A DNA stretch of 64,000 nt from Polaribacter batillariae (GTDB lineage Bacteria; Bacteroidota; Bacteroidia; Flavobacteriales; Flavobacteriaceae), in NCBI RefSeq assembly GCF_017498485.1, contig NZ_CP071795.1:1798001-1862000 (forward strand), in the 5' to 3' direction. Positions within the stretch are counted from its first letter, which is position 1. The number at the start of each line of letters is the position of its first letter. This document shows, piece after piece, positions 55,831-64,000 of the stretch. A program made the translations under genes and the position numbers. The notes beneath the pieces were generated by a model. It was given only the letters and a program-made list of their open reading frames with translations. It was not told where the DNA came from and ran no database searches.

Positions 55831-56412
55831 TTATAAACTTTTTAAGGCTAATTTTATGATTTGCTCTACAGAAGCATCTGAATTTTCCTTTAAAATAGCA
55901 GACACCAATTTGTCTGACTGTTTTCTGTTAAAACCTAGAACTTCTAAAGCAGATAACGCTTCATCTTTATTTGTATTGCTTACAGAAAGAGAAACTTCAT
56001 CCATATGAAAGGTCTTTAAGATTTTATCTTTTAAATCTACTATAACTCTTTGTGCTGTTTTTGCACCAATGCCTTTTACAGATTGAATTAAAGCTACATT
56101 TTCGGATGCAATTGCGTTTTGTATTTCTTCTGAAGTCATCGAAGAACACATGGTTCTAGCAATACTTGGCCCAACACCAGAAACAGAAATTAACAATTTA
56201 AAAACCTCTCTTTCTTTTTTACTGATAAAACCAAACAACGTGTGCGCATCTTCTCTAATAGACAAATGTGTGTATAAAACAACGTTTTCGTTTTCTGGCA
56301 AACTAGAAAAGGTATTTAAAGAAATATGCAACAAATACCCAACACCATTGCAATCGACAACAACTTCTGTCGGACTTTTCTCAACCAATCTTCCTCTAAC
56401 TTGTGTAATCAT
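55831..56412 (-). CDS. ruvA: Holliday junction branch migration protein RuvA
   Basis: A 193-residue protein that targets RuvB to Holliday junctions. The opening MITQVRGRLVEKSPTEVVVDCNGVGYLLHIS, the helix-hairpin-helix motifs (LISVSGVGPSIAR and VKGIGAKTAQRVIVDLKDKI) and the C-terminal RuvB-binding domain (ALSALEVLGFNRKQSDKLV) are all present. First gene of the sprA operon. Confidence 0.95.
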   Translation of the reverse strand: MITQVRGRLVEKSPTEVVVDCNGVGYLLHISLNTFSSLPENENVVLYTHLSIREDAHTLFGFISKKEREVFKLLISVSGVGPSIARTMCSSMTSEEIQNAIASENVALIQSVKGIGAKTAQRVIVDLKDKILKTFHMDEVSLSVSNTNKDEALSALEVLGFNRKQSDKLVSAILKENSDASVEQIIKLALKSL

Positions 56413-56827
56413 AAACTTAAAATTCAGGCTTCTAAAGTACTATTTTATATTTGTTGTTATATACTATTGATAAAAAAAATAATGGATTTAAATTAAGAAC
56501 AAAGAATTCTAACATAAAAATCGTCAAAAGAAGCTTTGTTATTGGGTAATTCTTCGAGAAAGTTTAGCATATCTTGCCCTTCAAATTTTTCTATAATCCT
56601 TATTTAAAGCAATAAACCTACAGAAAACAAAGCACTAATTTAATAATTTTATATCAATTTGTTAAAAATTAAACAATACAAAATATTTCGGTAAATATTT
56701 ATAAAAAGAATGGTTAGAATTTATTTTGTTAGCATCTTTGCGTAGTGAAAAATTCTTTTTAAAATTTTTCAAGAAAAAACAAATAAACTGTCTTTTTTGC
56801 GAAAGCAAGAATTTAAATTTAAAAAAA
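56413..56827. other. Intergenic region between ruvA and asd
   Basis: No confident gene. On the minus strand 56493-56600 can be read as IIEKFEGQDMLNFLEELPNN followed by KASFDDFY and a stop, reminiscent of the beginning of an IS1595-type transposase but too short to support. Otherwise AT-rich, with likely divergent promoters for ruvA and asd. Confidence 0.4.
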
Positions 56828-57817
56828 ATGAAAATAGCTGTAGTTGGCGCAACTGGAATGGTTGGCACAGTAATGTTAAAGGTTTTAGAAGAACGTAATT
56901 TACCAATCACAGAATTAATTCCTGTAGCTTCAGAAAAATCTGCCGGAAAAAAATTATCGTACAATGGTAAAGAATATACGGTTGTAACTTTACAAGATGC
57001 CGTAAACATGAAACCAGATGTGGCTTTATTTTCTGCTGGTGGCGAGACTTCTTTGCAATGGGCACCAAAATTTGCAGAAGTTGGCACTACTGTTATCGAT
57101 AATTCTTCTGCTTGGAGAATGGATCCCACAAAAAAATTAGTGGTTCCCGAAATTAATGGCGATGTTTTAACTGCAGATGATAAAATTATTGCAAACCCAA
57201 ATTGTTCTACCATTCAATTAGTAATGGCTTTGGCACCTTTACATGATAAATATAAGATGAAACGTGTGGTTATTTCTACCTATCAATCTGTTTCTGGAAC
57301 TGGGGTAAAAGCAGTTCAACAATTAGATAATGAAGAAGCTGGTGTTGACGGCGAAATGGCGTACCCACACAAAATTGGTAGAAATGCATTGCCACATTGC
57401 GATATTTTTTTAGAAAATGGCTACACAAAAGAAGAAATGAAATTGGTAAAAGAACCAAAGAAAATTTTACGTGACGATTCTTTTTCTGTAACTGCAACTG
57501 CAGTTAGAATTCCTACTGCTGGCGGGCATTCTGAAGCTGTAAATGTTCAGTTTGAAAATGATTTCGATTTAAATGAAGTTCGCAAAATTTTAAATGAAAC
57601 TCCAGGTGTTGTTGTACAAGACGATTTGGCGAATAACGTATATCCAATGCCAATTAATGCGCACGATAAAGATGAAGTGTTTGTTGGACGAATTCGAAGA
57701 GACGAATCTCAAGAAAATACCTTAAATTTGTGGATTGTTGCAGATAACTTACGAAAAGGTGCTGCTACAAACACAGTTCAAATAGCTGAATATTTGGTAG
57801 AAAATAATTTGGTTTAA
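56828..57817 (+). CDS. asd: Aspartate-semialdehyde dehydrogenase
   Basis: A 329-residue enzyme reducing aspartyl phosphate to aspartate semialdehyde, the branch point to lysine, threonine and methionine. I start it at 56828 (MKIAVVGATGMVG), which gives the NADP-binding GATGMVG at the very N-terminus; the frame extends upstream to a TTG but is not convincing there. The catalytic cysteine is in IANPNCSTIQ, and the STYQSVSGTG and GGHSEAVNVQF motifs are present. Confidence 0.95.
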   Translation: MKIAVVGATGMVGTVMLKVLEERNLPITELIPVASEKSAGKKLSYNGKEYTVVTLQDAVNMKPDVALFSAGGETSLQWAPKFAEVGTTVIDNSSAWRMDPTKKLVVPEINGDVLTADDKIIANPNCSTIQLVMALAPLHDKYKMKRVVISTYQSVSGTGVKAVQQLDNEEAGVDGEMAYPHKIGRNALPHCDIFLENGYTKEEMKLVKEPKKILRDDSFSVTATAVRIPTAGGHSEAVNVQFENDFDLNEVRKILNETPGVVVQDDLANNVYPMPINAHDKDEVFVGRIRRDESQENTLNLWIVADNLRKGAATNTVQIAEYLVENNLV

Positions 57818-57821
57818 TTTA

Positions 57822-57899
57822 AAAGATTTCTCAACTTCACTTCGTTTCGCTCGAAATAACACTATAATTTGTCATTTTCGATCTTGTGGAGAAATCTTA
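57822..57899. repeat. Single hairpin element of the array family
   Basis: AAGATTTCTC at the left and GAGAAATCTT at the right frame TTTCGCTCGAAATAAC and TGTCATTTTCGATCTTGTG, matching the arms of the unit in the 29660-30630 array. It lies between asd and the ferredoxin-reductase gene. Confidence 0.6.
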
Positions 57900-57924
57900 A
57901 GAATTAATTTTTTAAAAACACAAA

Positions 57925-58971
57925 ATGGCAACATTTCACAAAGTAAACATACAAGAAATAAAACACGAAACCGCAAATGCGGTTTCTGTTGTATTTGAGA
58001 TTCCCGAAAATTTAAAATCAGCCTTTCATTTTACTGCTGGGCAATATATAACGCTTCAAACACAAATTAATGGCGAAGAAATTCGAAGAGCATATTCCAT
58101 TTGTTCTACGCCAAATAGTGGCGAAATTAGAGTTGCCATTAAAGCCGTTGAAAATGGAACATTTTCTGTTTTCGCAACCACTCATTTAAAAGCAGGTGAT
58201 GTTCTCGAAATTTCTGAACCAGAAGGGCGCTTTTTGTTAAATACAGCTGCAAATAAAAATTACATCGCATTTGCTGCTGGCTCTGGTATTACTCCTATCT
58301 TGTCTATGGTAAAAACAGTTTTAGAAACAGCACCAACTTCTAACTTTACATTGGTTTACGGAAACAAAACAGTTGCAGACACTATTTTTTATGATGAATT
58401 AAACGCCCTAAAAGAATCGTTTTCTAACAGATTTAAACTGCATTATATTTTCAGTAGAGAAGAAGTAAAAAATCAATTAAGAGGTAGAATCGACAAAAGC
58501 GTAACAAATTATTTCGTTAAAAATAGATACAAAGAAACTTCTTTTGATGCTGCTTTTTTATGCGGACCAGAAGAAATGATTCATGAGGTTTCTAAAACTT
58601 TAGAAAACAACAATATCTCGAAAGAAAATATTTATTTTGAATTGTTTACAACTTCCGAAGATAAAGAAGCTCTATCTGAAGTAAAAGAAGGAACTACAGA
58701 AATTACAGTGCTGTTAGATGATGAAGAAACTACTTTTACAATGCAACAAACAGACGATATTTTGGCGGCCAGTTTGCGTAACAATTTAGATGCACCTTAC
58801 TCTTGCCAAGGTGGTGTTTGTAGTTCTTGTATGTGTAAAGTTACCGAGGGAAAAGCGGTAATGGTTAAAAATTCTATTTTAACGGACGGTGAAATTGAAG
58901 AAGGTTTTATTTTAGCTTGCCAAGCACACCCAACAACTGCAAAAATTACAATTGATTTTGATGATGTTTAA
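57925..58971 (+). CDS. Ferredoxin-type oxidoreductase, PaaE-like (FAD, NAD(P)H, 2Fe-2S)
   Basis: A 348-residue electron-transfer protein. Domains in order: FAD-binding (about 1-100, RAYSICSTPN), NAD(P)-binding (about 105-235, FAAGSGITPILSMVK, CGPEEMI), and a plant-type [2Fe-2S] ferredoxin (about 260-348) with cysteines in YSCQGGVCSSCMCKV and a distal one in ILACQA. This order is that of PaaE and similar reductases, which hand electrons to ring hydroxylases or desaturases. No oxygenase partner is adjacent, so the partner is unknown. It follows asd and may be co-transcribed or separate. Confidence 0.92.
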   Translation: MATFHKVNIQEIKHETANAVSVVFEIPENLKSAFHFTAGQYITLQTQINGEEIRRAYSICSTPNSGEIRVAIKAVENGTFSVFATTHLKAGDVLEISEPEGRFLLNTAANKNYIAFAAGSGITPILSMVKTVLETAPTSNFTLVYGNKTVADTIFYDELNALKESFSNRFKLHYIFSREEVKNQLRGRIDKSVTNYFVKNRYKETSFDAAFLCGPEEMIHEVSKTLENNNISKENIYFELFTTSEDKEALSEVKEGTTEITVLLDDEETTFTMQQTDDILAASLRNNLDAPYSCQGGVCSSCMCKVTEGKAVMVKNSILTDGEIEEGFILACQAHPTTAKITIDFDDV

Positions 58972-59054
58972 AACGTTTTTACTGTTTTTTGAATTGGACA
59001 ATTATTTTGGTTGAATACTAAAAAATATAAAGGAATAGCCTCAGATTTTAGAAT

Positions 59055-59651
59055 ATGAAAAAAATAATACTTCTCTTAACAATAATTCTAACAAGCTGTT
59101 CACGACCATTATACATAAAAGATAAACGCTTTAATTGCAATAATGTGAAATACAAAATGGATTCTGATTTAAAAGAATTGGTTTACAAATCACTTCAAAG
59201 AGCAGTTGTAGTTGAAAAAGATATACAAGAATACCAATCTATTTGGAAAAAAAATAGAATATATGTACTAAATCGATTTCAACTAAACGAAACTTTAGTT
59301 CTATCTAAATTTGATTCGGTAAAGAATGCTTATGAAATAAATTCAAAGAAGGATTATAAATATTTAAAATTAGATGAAATTCCAAATGAAATAGGAAATG
59401 TAGCTTTTTGCCTTAAATCTAAATCGGAATTACAAAAAATTGCAGACAAAACTCGGGAAGATTTTCTATTTCTTTCTTTTAGTATGATAAAAATTGAAAA
59501 AGAAACTGCAACCATTAAAATTAATAATACTTGGAAAGTAAGCAAACATTCAAAGAAAATATATTTAAGTGGAGGTGGCTACACTTGTAAGTATCAAAAA
59601 ATAAACGGTGAGTGGAAGTTTAACAAAATAATTAGTAGATGGATTTCTTAA
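59055..59651 (+). CDS. Lipoprotein of unknown function
   Basis: A 198-residue protein with a clear lipoprotein signal (ILTSC, Cys15). The body is rich in lysine and has the look of small beta-rich flavobacterial lipoproteins (IKINNTWKVSKHSKKIYLSGGGYTCKY near the C-terminus). I recognise no family. It is monocistronic. Confidence 0.75.
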   Translation: MKKIILLLTIILTSCSRPLYIKDKRFNCNNVKYKMDSDLKELVYKSLQRAVVVEKDIQEYQSIWKKNRIYVLNRFQLNETLVLSKFDSVKNAYEINSKKDYKYLKLDEIPNEIGNVAFCLKSKSELQKIADKTREDFLFLSFSMIKIEKETATIKINNTWKVSKHSKKIYLSGGGYTCKYQKINGEWKFNKIISRWIS

Positions 59652-59772
59652 AAAGTTAATAAATAATTCACATCCCACTTCCACAATAACATATTTATTT
59701 TTTACATCTAGATTCAATTCTAAATACCAAATCAAAAAAAAGAAATAGATTTTAATCGTATATAAAATTCCG

Positions 59773-59780
59773 TATTTTTG
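59773..59780 (+). promoter_or_regulatory. -7 box immediately upstream of the LysE gene
   Basis: TATTTTTG matches TAnnTTTG and ends six bases before the ATG at 59787. A TTTA lies at about -33 spacing. Confidence 0.4.
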
Positions 59781-59786
59781 TAAACT

Positions 59787-60452
59787 ATGGATTTTTACGA
59801 TTTTAAAAATGCTTTTTTAATAGGTTTTTTCATGGCTTTTATGATTGGACCTGTTTTTTTTATGCTCATTCAAACTAGTATTTTAAAAGGTGCAAGAGCC
59901 GCAATTGCTTTCGATTTAGGCGTTCTTTTAGGTGATGTTTCTTTTATTTTAATTGCTTATTATGGCAGTAGATCTTTATTAGAAAAAATAAAAGACGACC
60001 CTCGTTTATTTTTTATTGGCGGTTTGGTTTTAATCATTTATGGGCTGATTACTTATTTAGATAAATCTAACAAAAAAGAAGCAATTGAAACCTCTAAAAT
60101 GGTAGATGTACCCATAAAAAACAACTATGTAAAGCTATTTATAAAAGGTTTTTTCTTAAACTTTATAAATATTGGTGTTTTGGCTTTCTGGTTAGGAACT
60201 GTCTTGGTTATTGGGCCTACTTTAGATATGGACCAAAATGCTATTTTTTCTTATTTTGGCGTTATTTTACTGGGATATTTTGTTACAGATATTGGTAAAA
60301 TTCTTTTGGCAAAACAACTAAAAAGTAAAATGACACCTTTAGTTGTTTACAAAGTAAAAAAAATTATGGGCATTCTTTTAATTGTTTTTGGTTTTTTATT
60401 AATGCTAAAAGGGTTTATTCCGAACGAAAGAATTGATGAGTTTTTGCACTAA
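59787..60452 (+). CDS. LysE/RhtB family amino-acid exporter
   Basis: A 221-residue inner-membrane protein with about six hydrophobic segments. The family-defining N-terminus (FLIGFFMAFMIGPVFFMLIQTSILKGARAAIAFDLGVLLGD) and later helices (FFIGGLVLIIYGLITYL, FFLNFINIGVLAFWLGTVLVIG, IMGILLIVFGFLLMLKGFI) are clear. The family exports amino acids such as lysine, threonine or homoserine. Substrate unknown. It borders the IS982-derived element. Confidence 0.9.
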   Translation: MDFYDFKNAFLIGFFMAFMIGPVFFMLIQTSILKGARAAIAFDLGVLLGDVSFILIAYYGSRSLLEKIKDDPRLFFIGGLVLIIYGLITYLDKSNKKEAIETSKMVDVPIKNNYVKLFIKGFFLNFINIGVLAFWLGTVLVIGPTLDMDQNAIFSYFGVILLGYFVTDIGKILLAKQLKSKMTPLVVYKVKKIMGILLIVFGFLLMLKGFIPNERIDEFLH

Positions 60453-60608
60453 TTTTAATGTATAAATATAATAGCTTCCTAAATAAAAAAACACTTTAAT
60501 TGCTATTGCTGTAAAGACCTCATTATATTCAAAATTAAAAAATCGATCGAGAAATTTTTCATCTAAATAATTATTTACATATGGAAAAAATAGCATATTT
60601 AAATATTA

Positions 60609-61280
60609 ACCTGAGTTCGATCTAAGGATTTAGCAAAACAGAGCTAATTGCGCTGTACTTTTTGTTTAAAATTTAATAGATGGTTTCTTTTCTTGAAAAG
60701 AATAAGCAATAAGACTAGCTACTAAATTTGTGATAAAATTACCAAAACTTCTATGTCTAGAATGTTCAGCTTGGGCGATATTTTTAAGTTGGTCATTAAT
60801 TGTTTCTATAATTAATCTTTTGCGCAGTAATATTTTGTCACGCATTGTCATTAGCACATTTTTTATATTATTTTTCATCCCGGTAACTAAATGCAGTCCA
60901 TCTTCAAAAAGTAATTGAGTGATTTCTTTTGAAATATGCCCTTCATCAGTTGAATGCTTTTGAACATAGAAAAGGTAAAAATGTTTGAATGTTCTAATAT
61001 TACTGGTATGAAAAAGAACAGTATATGGTTAATACTTCACTTGTTAACATTTTAAAAGAACGATTTCTTTTCTTTTTTCCGTCTGAAATCGTTCTTTTTT
61101 GAAAAGCAGGCTCAAAAACTTAACAAAAATCGTCAATATCAAAAAAAATTGTAGTAATTTTATCTATGGAAATCATAAGTAGAAAATTAGTTAAATAATT
61201 GATATACAATACTTAAATATACTAATTTTCTACTTTTTTTAAAATAAAAAAATAGGATTTCTTGCGTCGAACTCAGGTTT
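60609..61280 (-). mobile_element. IS982-family element, internally deleted, with intact terminal repeats
   Basis: The ends are AACCTGAGTTCGA (60609-60621) and its exact complement TCGAACTCAGGTT (61268-61280), giving a 672-bp element where a full IS982 is about 1 kb. Inside is a broken transposase gene and, between its start and the right end, a hairpin (AGTAGAAAATTAGT at 61178 and its complement at 61221) followed by a T run. Ends look usable in trans by a full-length copy. I could not see a clear target duplication. Confidence 0.75.
60666..61176 (-). pseudogene. IS982 transposase, truncated and frameshifted
   Basis: The start is readable (MISIDKITTIFFDIDDFC, then a stop where a lysine is expected, then VFEPAFQKRTISDGKKKR). 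After a frame change comes IRTFKHFYLFYVQKH, then a join straight to DEGHISKEITQLLFEDGLHL and the C-terminus (KILLRKRLIIETINDQLKN and HSRHRSFGNFITNLVASL). The catalytic middle, between YVQKH and the DKGYIS-like segment, is missing. Not functional. Confidence 0.75.
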
Positions 61281-61363
61281 TTAGTAAATTTAATGGTGGT
61301 TGAATTGATAATTTGATAACAATTAATTAAAAGATAAGGTTTTTTAAGTTTTAATTTTGCTAT

Positions 61364-61371
61364 TATGTTTG
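61364..61371 (+). promoter_or_regulatory. Candidate -7 box for the ECF sigma gene
   Basis: TATGTTTG matches TAnnTTTG, 57 bases before the sigma start at 61429. Confidence 0.35.
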
Positions 61372-61428
61372 TCTAAAATTCTTCATCTCATCTAAAGAAA
61401 CAATTTTAAAGCTAAACCAAACAATAAT

Positions 61429-62018
61429 TTGTTAAAGAAAGAAGATATTACCAAAGAAGATTTTAATGTTCTTTTAGATAAAGGGCATAGGTATGCTTTT
61501 GAGGTTATCTACAAACTTTATTACAATAAACTCCTGCATATAGCCATAAGCTATTTGAGGTCTAAAGAAGAAGCAGAAGGTGTTATTCAGAATGTTTTTT
61601 TAAAACTCTGGGTGCAAATGGATAACATTAAAGAGATAATAAATATAAATGCCTATTTGTTTACCCTTACTAAAAACCACTGCCTAGACATTATCAAGCA
61701 TAAAAAAGTGAAGTTAAAATATGTTGAGGATAAGAAATCAATTATTCAAACTCAATATATTAAAGATTCTACAGCTGCTTTACTTTTGGAAAATGAACTT
61801 CAAAAAAGAATAGTTGAGGCTATTGACAAGCTTCCCGAAAAATGCAAAAAAATATTTATTGAAAGTCGGGTTAATGGGCGTAAAAGTAAAGAAATAGCAG
61901 AGATTTATTCTATTTCAAAAAAAACGGTAGATAACCTTTATCGAATGGAATTAGGCTTATGAGGCTTCATCTAAAGGATTTTATCACTGTATTTTTAATC
62001 TTTTTTATAAGCGACTAG
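61429..62018 (+). pseudogene. ECF sigma factor (FecI-like), frameshifted near the C-terminus
   Basis: A FecI-type sigma factor of about 190 residues. It starts at a TTG (61429). Region 2 (YAFEVIYKLYYNKLLHIAISYLRSKEEAEGVIQNVFLKLW) and region 4 (AIDKLPEKCKKIFIESRVNGRKSKEIAEIYSISKKTVDN) are present, though region 4 normally continues with a further helix that is missing here. The frame ends early at 61960-61962. The expected tail (RLHLKDFITVFLIFFISD) appears in another frame, ending at 62016-62018, so one base was gained or lost around 61930-61955. The region 4 recognition helix survives, so some activity cannot be excluded. Confidence 0.78.
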
Positions 62019-62061
62019 GTATAAATTGTTCTTGAATCGTCTTTATTTATATACCGATTTC

Positions 62062-63722
62062 ATGAACAAGCAATTACTACATAAATACCTTAAAGGAACG
62101 TCTTCACCAGAGGAAACAAAATGGGTAGAAGAGTGGATTCTTCAATCCAAAGAAAACACGTCTTATTTTAACCAAATTAAGACTGAGTTTATAATAAATA
62201 CTTTTGAAAATACATCTAAAGAAGTTTCCGTTAACAAATCTTATCAGGTTTTTAAATCTAAACACATCAAACCAAAATCAGTTAAGTCAAGACATTATGT
62301 TTCTGTTTTAAAATATGCCGCTGTTTTCTTGATTCTTCTAACCTCAAGTTATTTTATTTATATAAATCAATCAAGAACTAAAGAATTCATCATTCCAGAT
62401 AATGTTGTAACGCTTGAGTTGCAAGATGGAACCAAGAAAATTATTGATGAAGAGGGAACACTTATAATTTTAGGTAAAAACAAAAAAGTTTTAGGAAAGC
62501 AAGAAGGAAAACAACTTATATATAAAAAGGGAGATCTCAAAAGGAGTTGGCATATAATACACTTAATGTGCCTTATGGAAAAACTTTTGAATTAAGATTA
62601 TCTGATGGAACAGTAGTTCATTTAAATGCAGGCTCTTCAATAACATACCCTGTGGAGTTTATTGAAGGAAAAAACAGGCAAGTTTCCATTACAGGCGAAG
62701 CTTATGTAAATGTAACTAAAGATTCTTTGCACCCATTTATTGTAAGTTTGAATGATTTAAACGTTCGTGTTTTGGGAACACAATTTAATGTTTCGGCATA
62801 TCCAGAAGATAACGTTTCTGAAATTGTTCTTGTCGAAGGTTCTGTGGCCATGTATGGTAAAAAAGAAAAATTCAATAAAGAAGCCTCTGTGCTTTTAGAA
62901 CCGGGTTTTAAAGGGCGTTTTAATAAACAAAATCATGGCATAACTAAAAATAAGGTTATTACAAGTACTTATACCTCTTGGGTAAACGGTAAATTGGTTT
63001 TTAGAAATATGACTTTTGAAAACATCCTTAAAAAATTAGAAAGACATTACAATGTTAACATAGTAAACAAAAACAAAACATTATCCCAAAAGAAATTTAA
63101 TGCCAATTTTGGAAAAGAACCTCTCGCAAATGTACTAAACGAACTGAAGAAGTACTACGGAGTACAATATGGTATGCCAACCAAACACAAAATACCTACA
63201 TTAGAAAAAGTGCTCAAGTTGTGTAAAGATAAGATTCTTGTTTTTTTAGATAAAGGCTATGAGTATGTTCCGGAGGTTATGTTTATAGTGCAAAAATTAA
63301 ATATGCAAAATCAAATATTTTTTGAAGGCAAACATAATTACTCCACAATAAAATCACGATATGGCACAATGTTAAAGGATCGTAATTATATGCCCCGTGC
63401 AAAAGTAAATCGAGATACAGCAAAGTTTAAAAATTATGTGTTTCCGTTTTTAAAATCAGATGCTCGGATATTTATTTGTTCGGTGGATAGTGCTGAAGTA
63501 AGTTACGCAAAACCATTCATTCAAAAAATAAAGAGTAAAAACAAAAAAATTATGCTTACAACACTTTGGGGTAACACTTGTGCTGGCTATACAGATGATG
63601 CAGCTGTAAATAATCCAGAAGCTAATTGGGGAAAAGTCATTGATTTAGGAGCAGATTTAATTTGTACAGATAGACCCAAAATGCTATTGGAGTATTTAAG
63701 AAAAAAAGAACTACATAATTAA
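62062..63722 (+). pseudogene. FecR anti-sigma gene, frameshifted, fused to the 3' half of a GDPD gene
   Basis: The start is MNKQLLHKYLKGTSS at 62062 (a TTG upstream is less likely). Residues 1-160 are the cytoplasmic anti-sigma part and the transmembrane helix (YAAVFLILLTSSYFIYI). Near 62536 a base is missing from an A run; reading in the next frame resumes FecR with ELAYNTLNVPYGKTFEL and LSDGTVVHLNAGSS, down to the DUF4974-like end NELKKYYGVQYG. From about 63170 the frame continues without a break into a glycerophosphodiester phosphodiesterase: KIPTLEKVLKLCKDKILVFLDKGYEYV through DLICTDRPKMLLEYLRKK. The GDPD N-terminal catalytic part is absent. Confidence 0.8.
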
Positions 63723-63838
63723 TAGCAGATTTAAATTACAAATAAGCATAATTAATTTATCAATTGCAAATAATGTAACCGTATATAAATCTTATAATTT
63801 AAAGATTTTTAATACTGACCTCTACTACAATTTACAAC

Positions 63839-63864
63839 AAAACCCTTGATTTTACAAGGGTTTT
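63839..63864 (+). terminator. Terminator after the FecR-GDPD chimera
   Basis: AAAACCCTTG pairs with CAAGGGTTTT over a six-base loop. Weak T run after it. Confidence 0.55.
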
Positions 63865-63955
63865 ATGTTTTCGGAAGATGCCTAACAAACAAAAAACTTA
63901 CAAATTTTAAATATCTGTGAGGGCTTTAATTAAAATGTTATAAAAAAATCTTAGG

Positions 63956-64000
63956 CTATTTGTAAACGTTGTTCTCTAAATTAATATCTGCCATTAATTT
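63956..64000 (-). CDS. Possible C-terminal end of a minus-strand gene entering the window
   Basis: On the minus strand the last 42 bases read KLMADINLENNVYK followed by a TAG stop at 63956-63958. The frame is open to the window edge, so it could be the end of a gene beginning outside. Too short to identify; could be chance. Confidence 0.25.
   Translation of the reverse strand, partial: KLMADINLENNVYK

Noticed and set aside
56493..56600. Possible N-terminus of an IS1595-type transposase
   Set aside because: Only about 35 residues with a weak resemblance and no further transposase sequence or inverted repeats.
60405..60596. Hydrophobic minus-strand reading frame of about 63 residues
   Set aside because: It overlaps the end of the LysE gene and stops at the IS982 edge, with no recognised family. 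It could be a membrane-protein remnant, but there is not enough to support it.

Overview
The window is AT-rich chromosome from a member of the Bacteroidota, almost certainly a marine Flavobacteriaceae close to Polaribacter or Tenacibaculum (an inference from content; no 16S rRNA gene is present). The evidence is a SusC/SusD pair, the gliding/type IX secretion proteins SprA and GldH, a protein with a type IX C-terminal sorting domain, DUF4837 and DUF6370 family proteins, the conserved order ruvA-sprA-gcvH-vanZ-tonB, and Bacteroidota-type -7 boxes (TAnnTTTG) upstream of several genes.

Layout. 1-5923: a nutrient-uptake cluster on the minus strand (SusC, SusD, then a VCBS-repeat lipoprotein cut by the window edge). 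6204-8387: a small lipoprotein, a decayed type IX sorting-domain remnant, and a DUF1761 membrane protein bracketed by two copies of a MITE-like element. 8388-17977: a minus-strand housekeeping block (ricT, gldH, penicillin-binding protein 1A, two CoA-transferase subunits split by a dead four-helix-bundle gene, exonuclease III, a LysM lytic transglycosylase, DUF4837). 18366-26915: tRNA-Cys, folB, small proteins, a Zn-ribbon protein lacking a normal start codon, glnS, a toxin-antitoxin pair, an aldo/keto reductase, pgk and holB. 27026-29648: a thioredoxin-like lipoprotein and a YCII/ECF42-type sigma factor pair. 29660-30630: a tandem array of about 123-bp hairpin units. 30634-41750: MOSC protein, enoyl-CoA hydratase, an S9 peptidase, tadA, dxs, a large type IX-secreted propeller protein and a dGTPase. 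41835-45098: a decayed accessory patch next to tRNA-Leu, holding an IS3 orfA remnant and an AbiE toxin-antitoxin locus whose antitoxin gene is split by an intact ISAs1-family element and whose toxin gene is broken. 45243-60452: prs, rplY, then the tonB/vanZ/gcvH/sprA/ruvA operon, asd, a ferredoxin-type oxidoreductase and a LysE exporter. 60609-63722: an internally deleted IS982 element followed by a wrecked ECF sigma/FecR regulatory locus.

The most unusual object is at 62062-63722. A FecR-type anti-sigma gene with a one-base frameshift runs in frame into the C-terminal half of a glycerophosphodiester phosphodiesterase. The simplest explanation is a deletion that removed everything between fecR and the phosphodiesterase gene, probably including a SusC/SusD pair. 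I see no clearly new intact biological system. The novelty lies in repeat elements (the 123-bp hairpin array, the MITE pair, the hairpin element at 19851-19945) and in several well-resolved gene-decay events.
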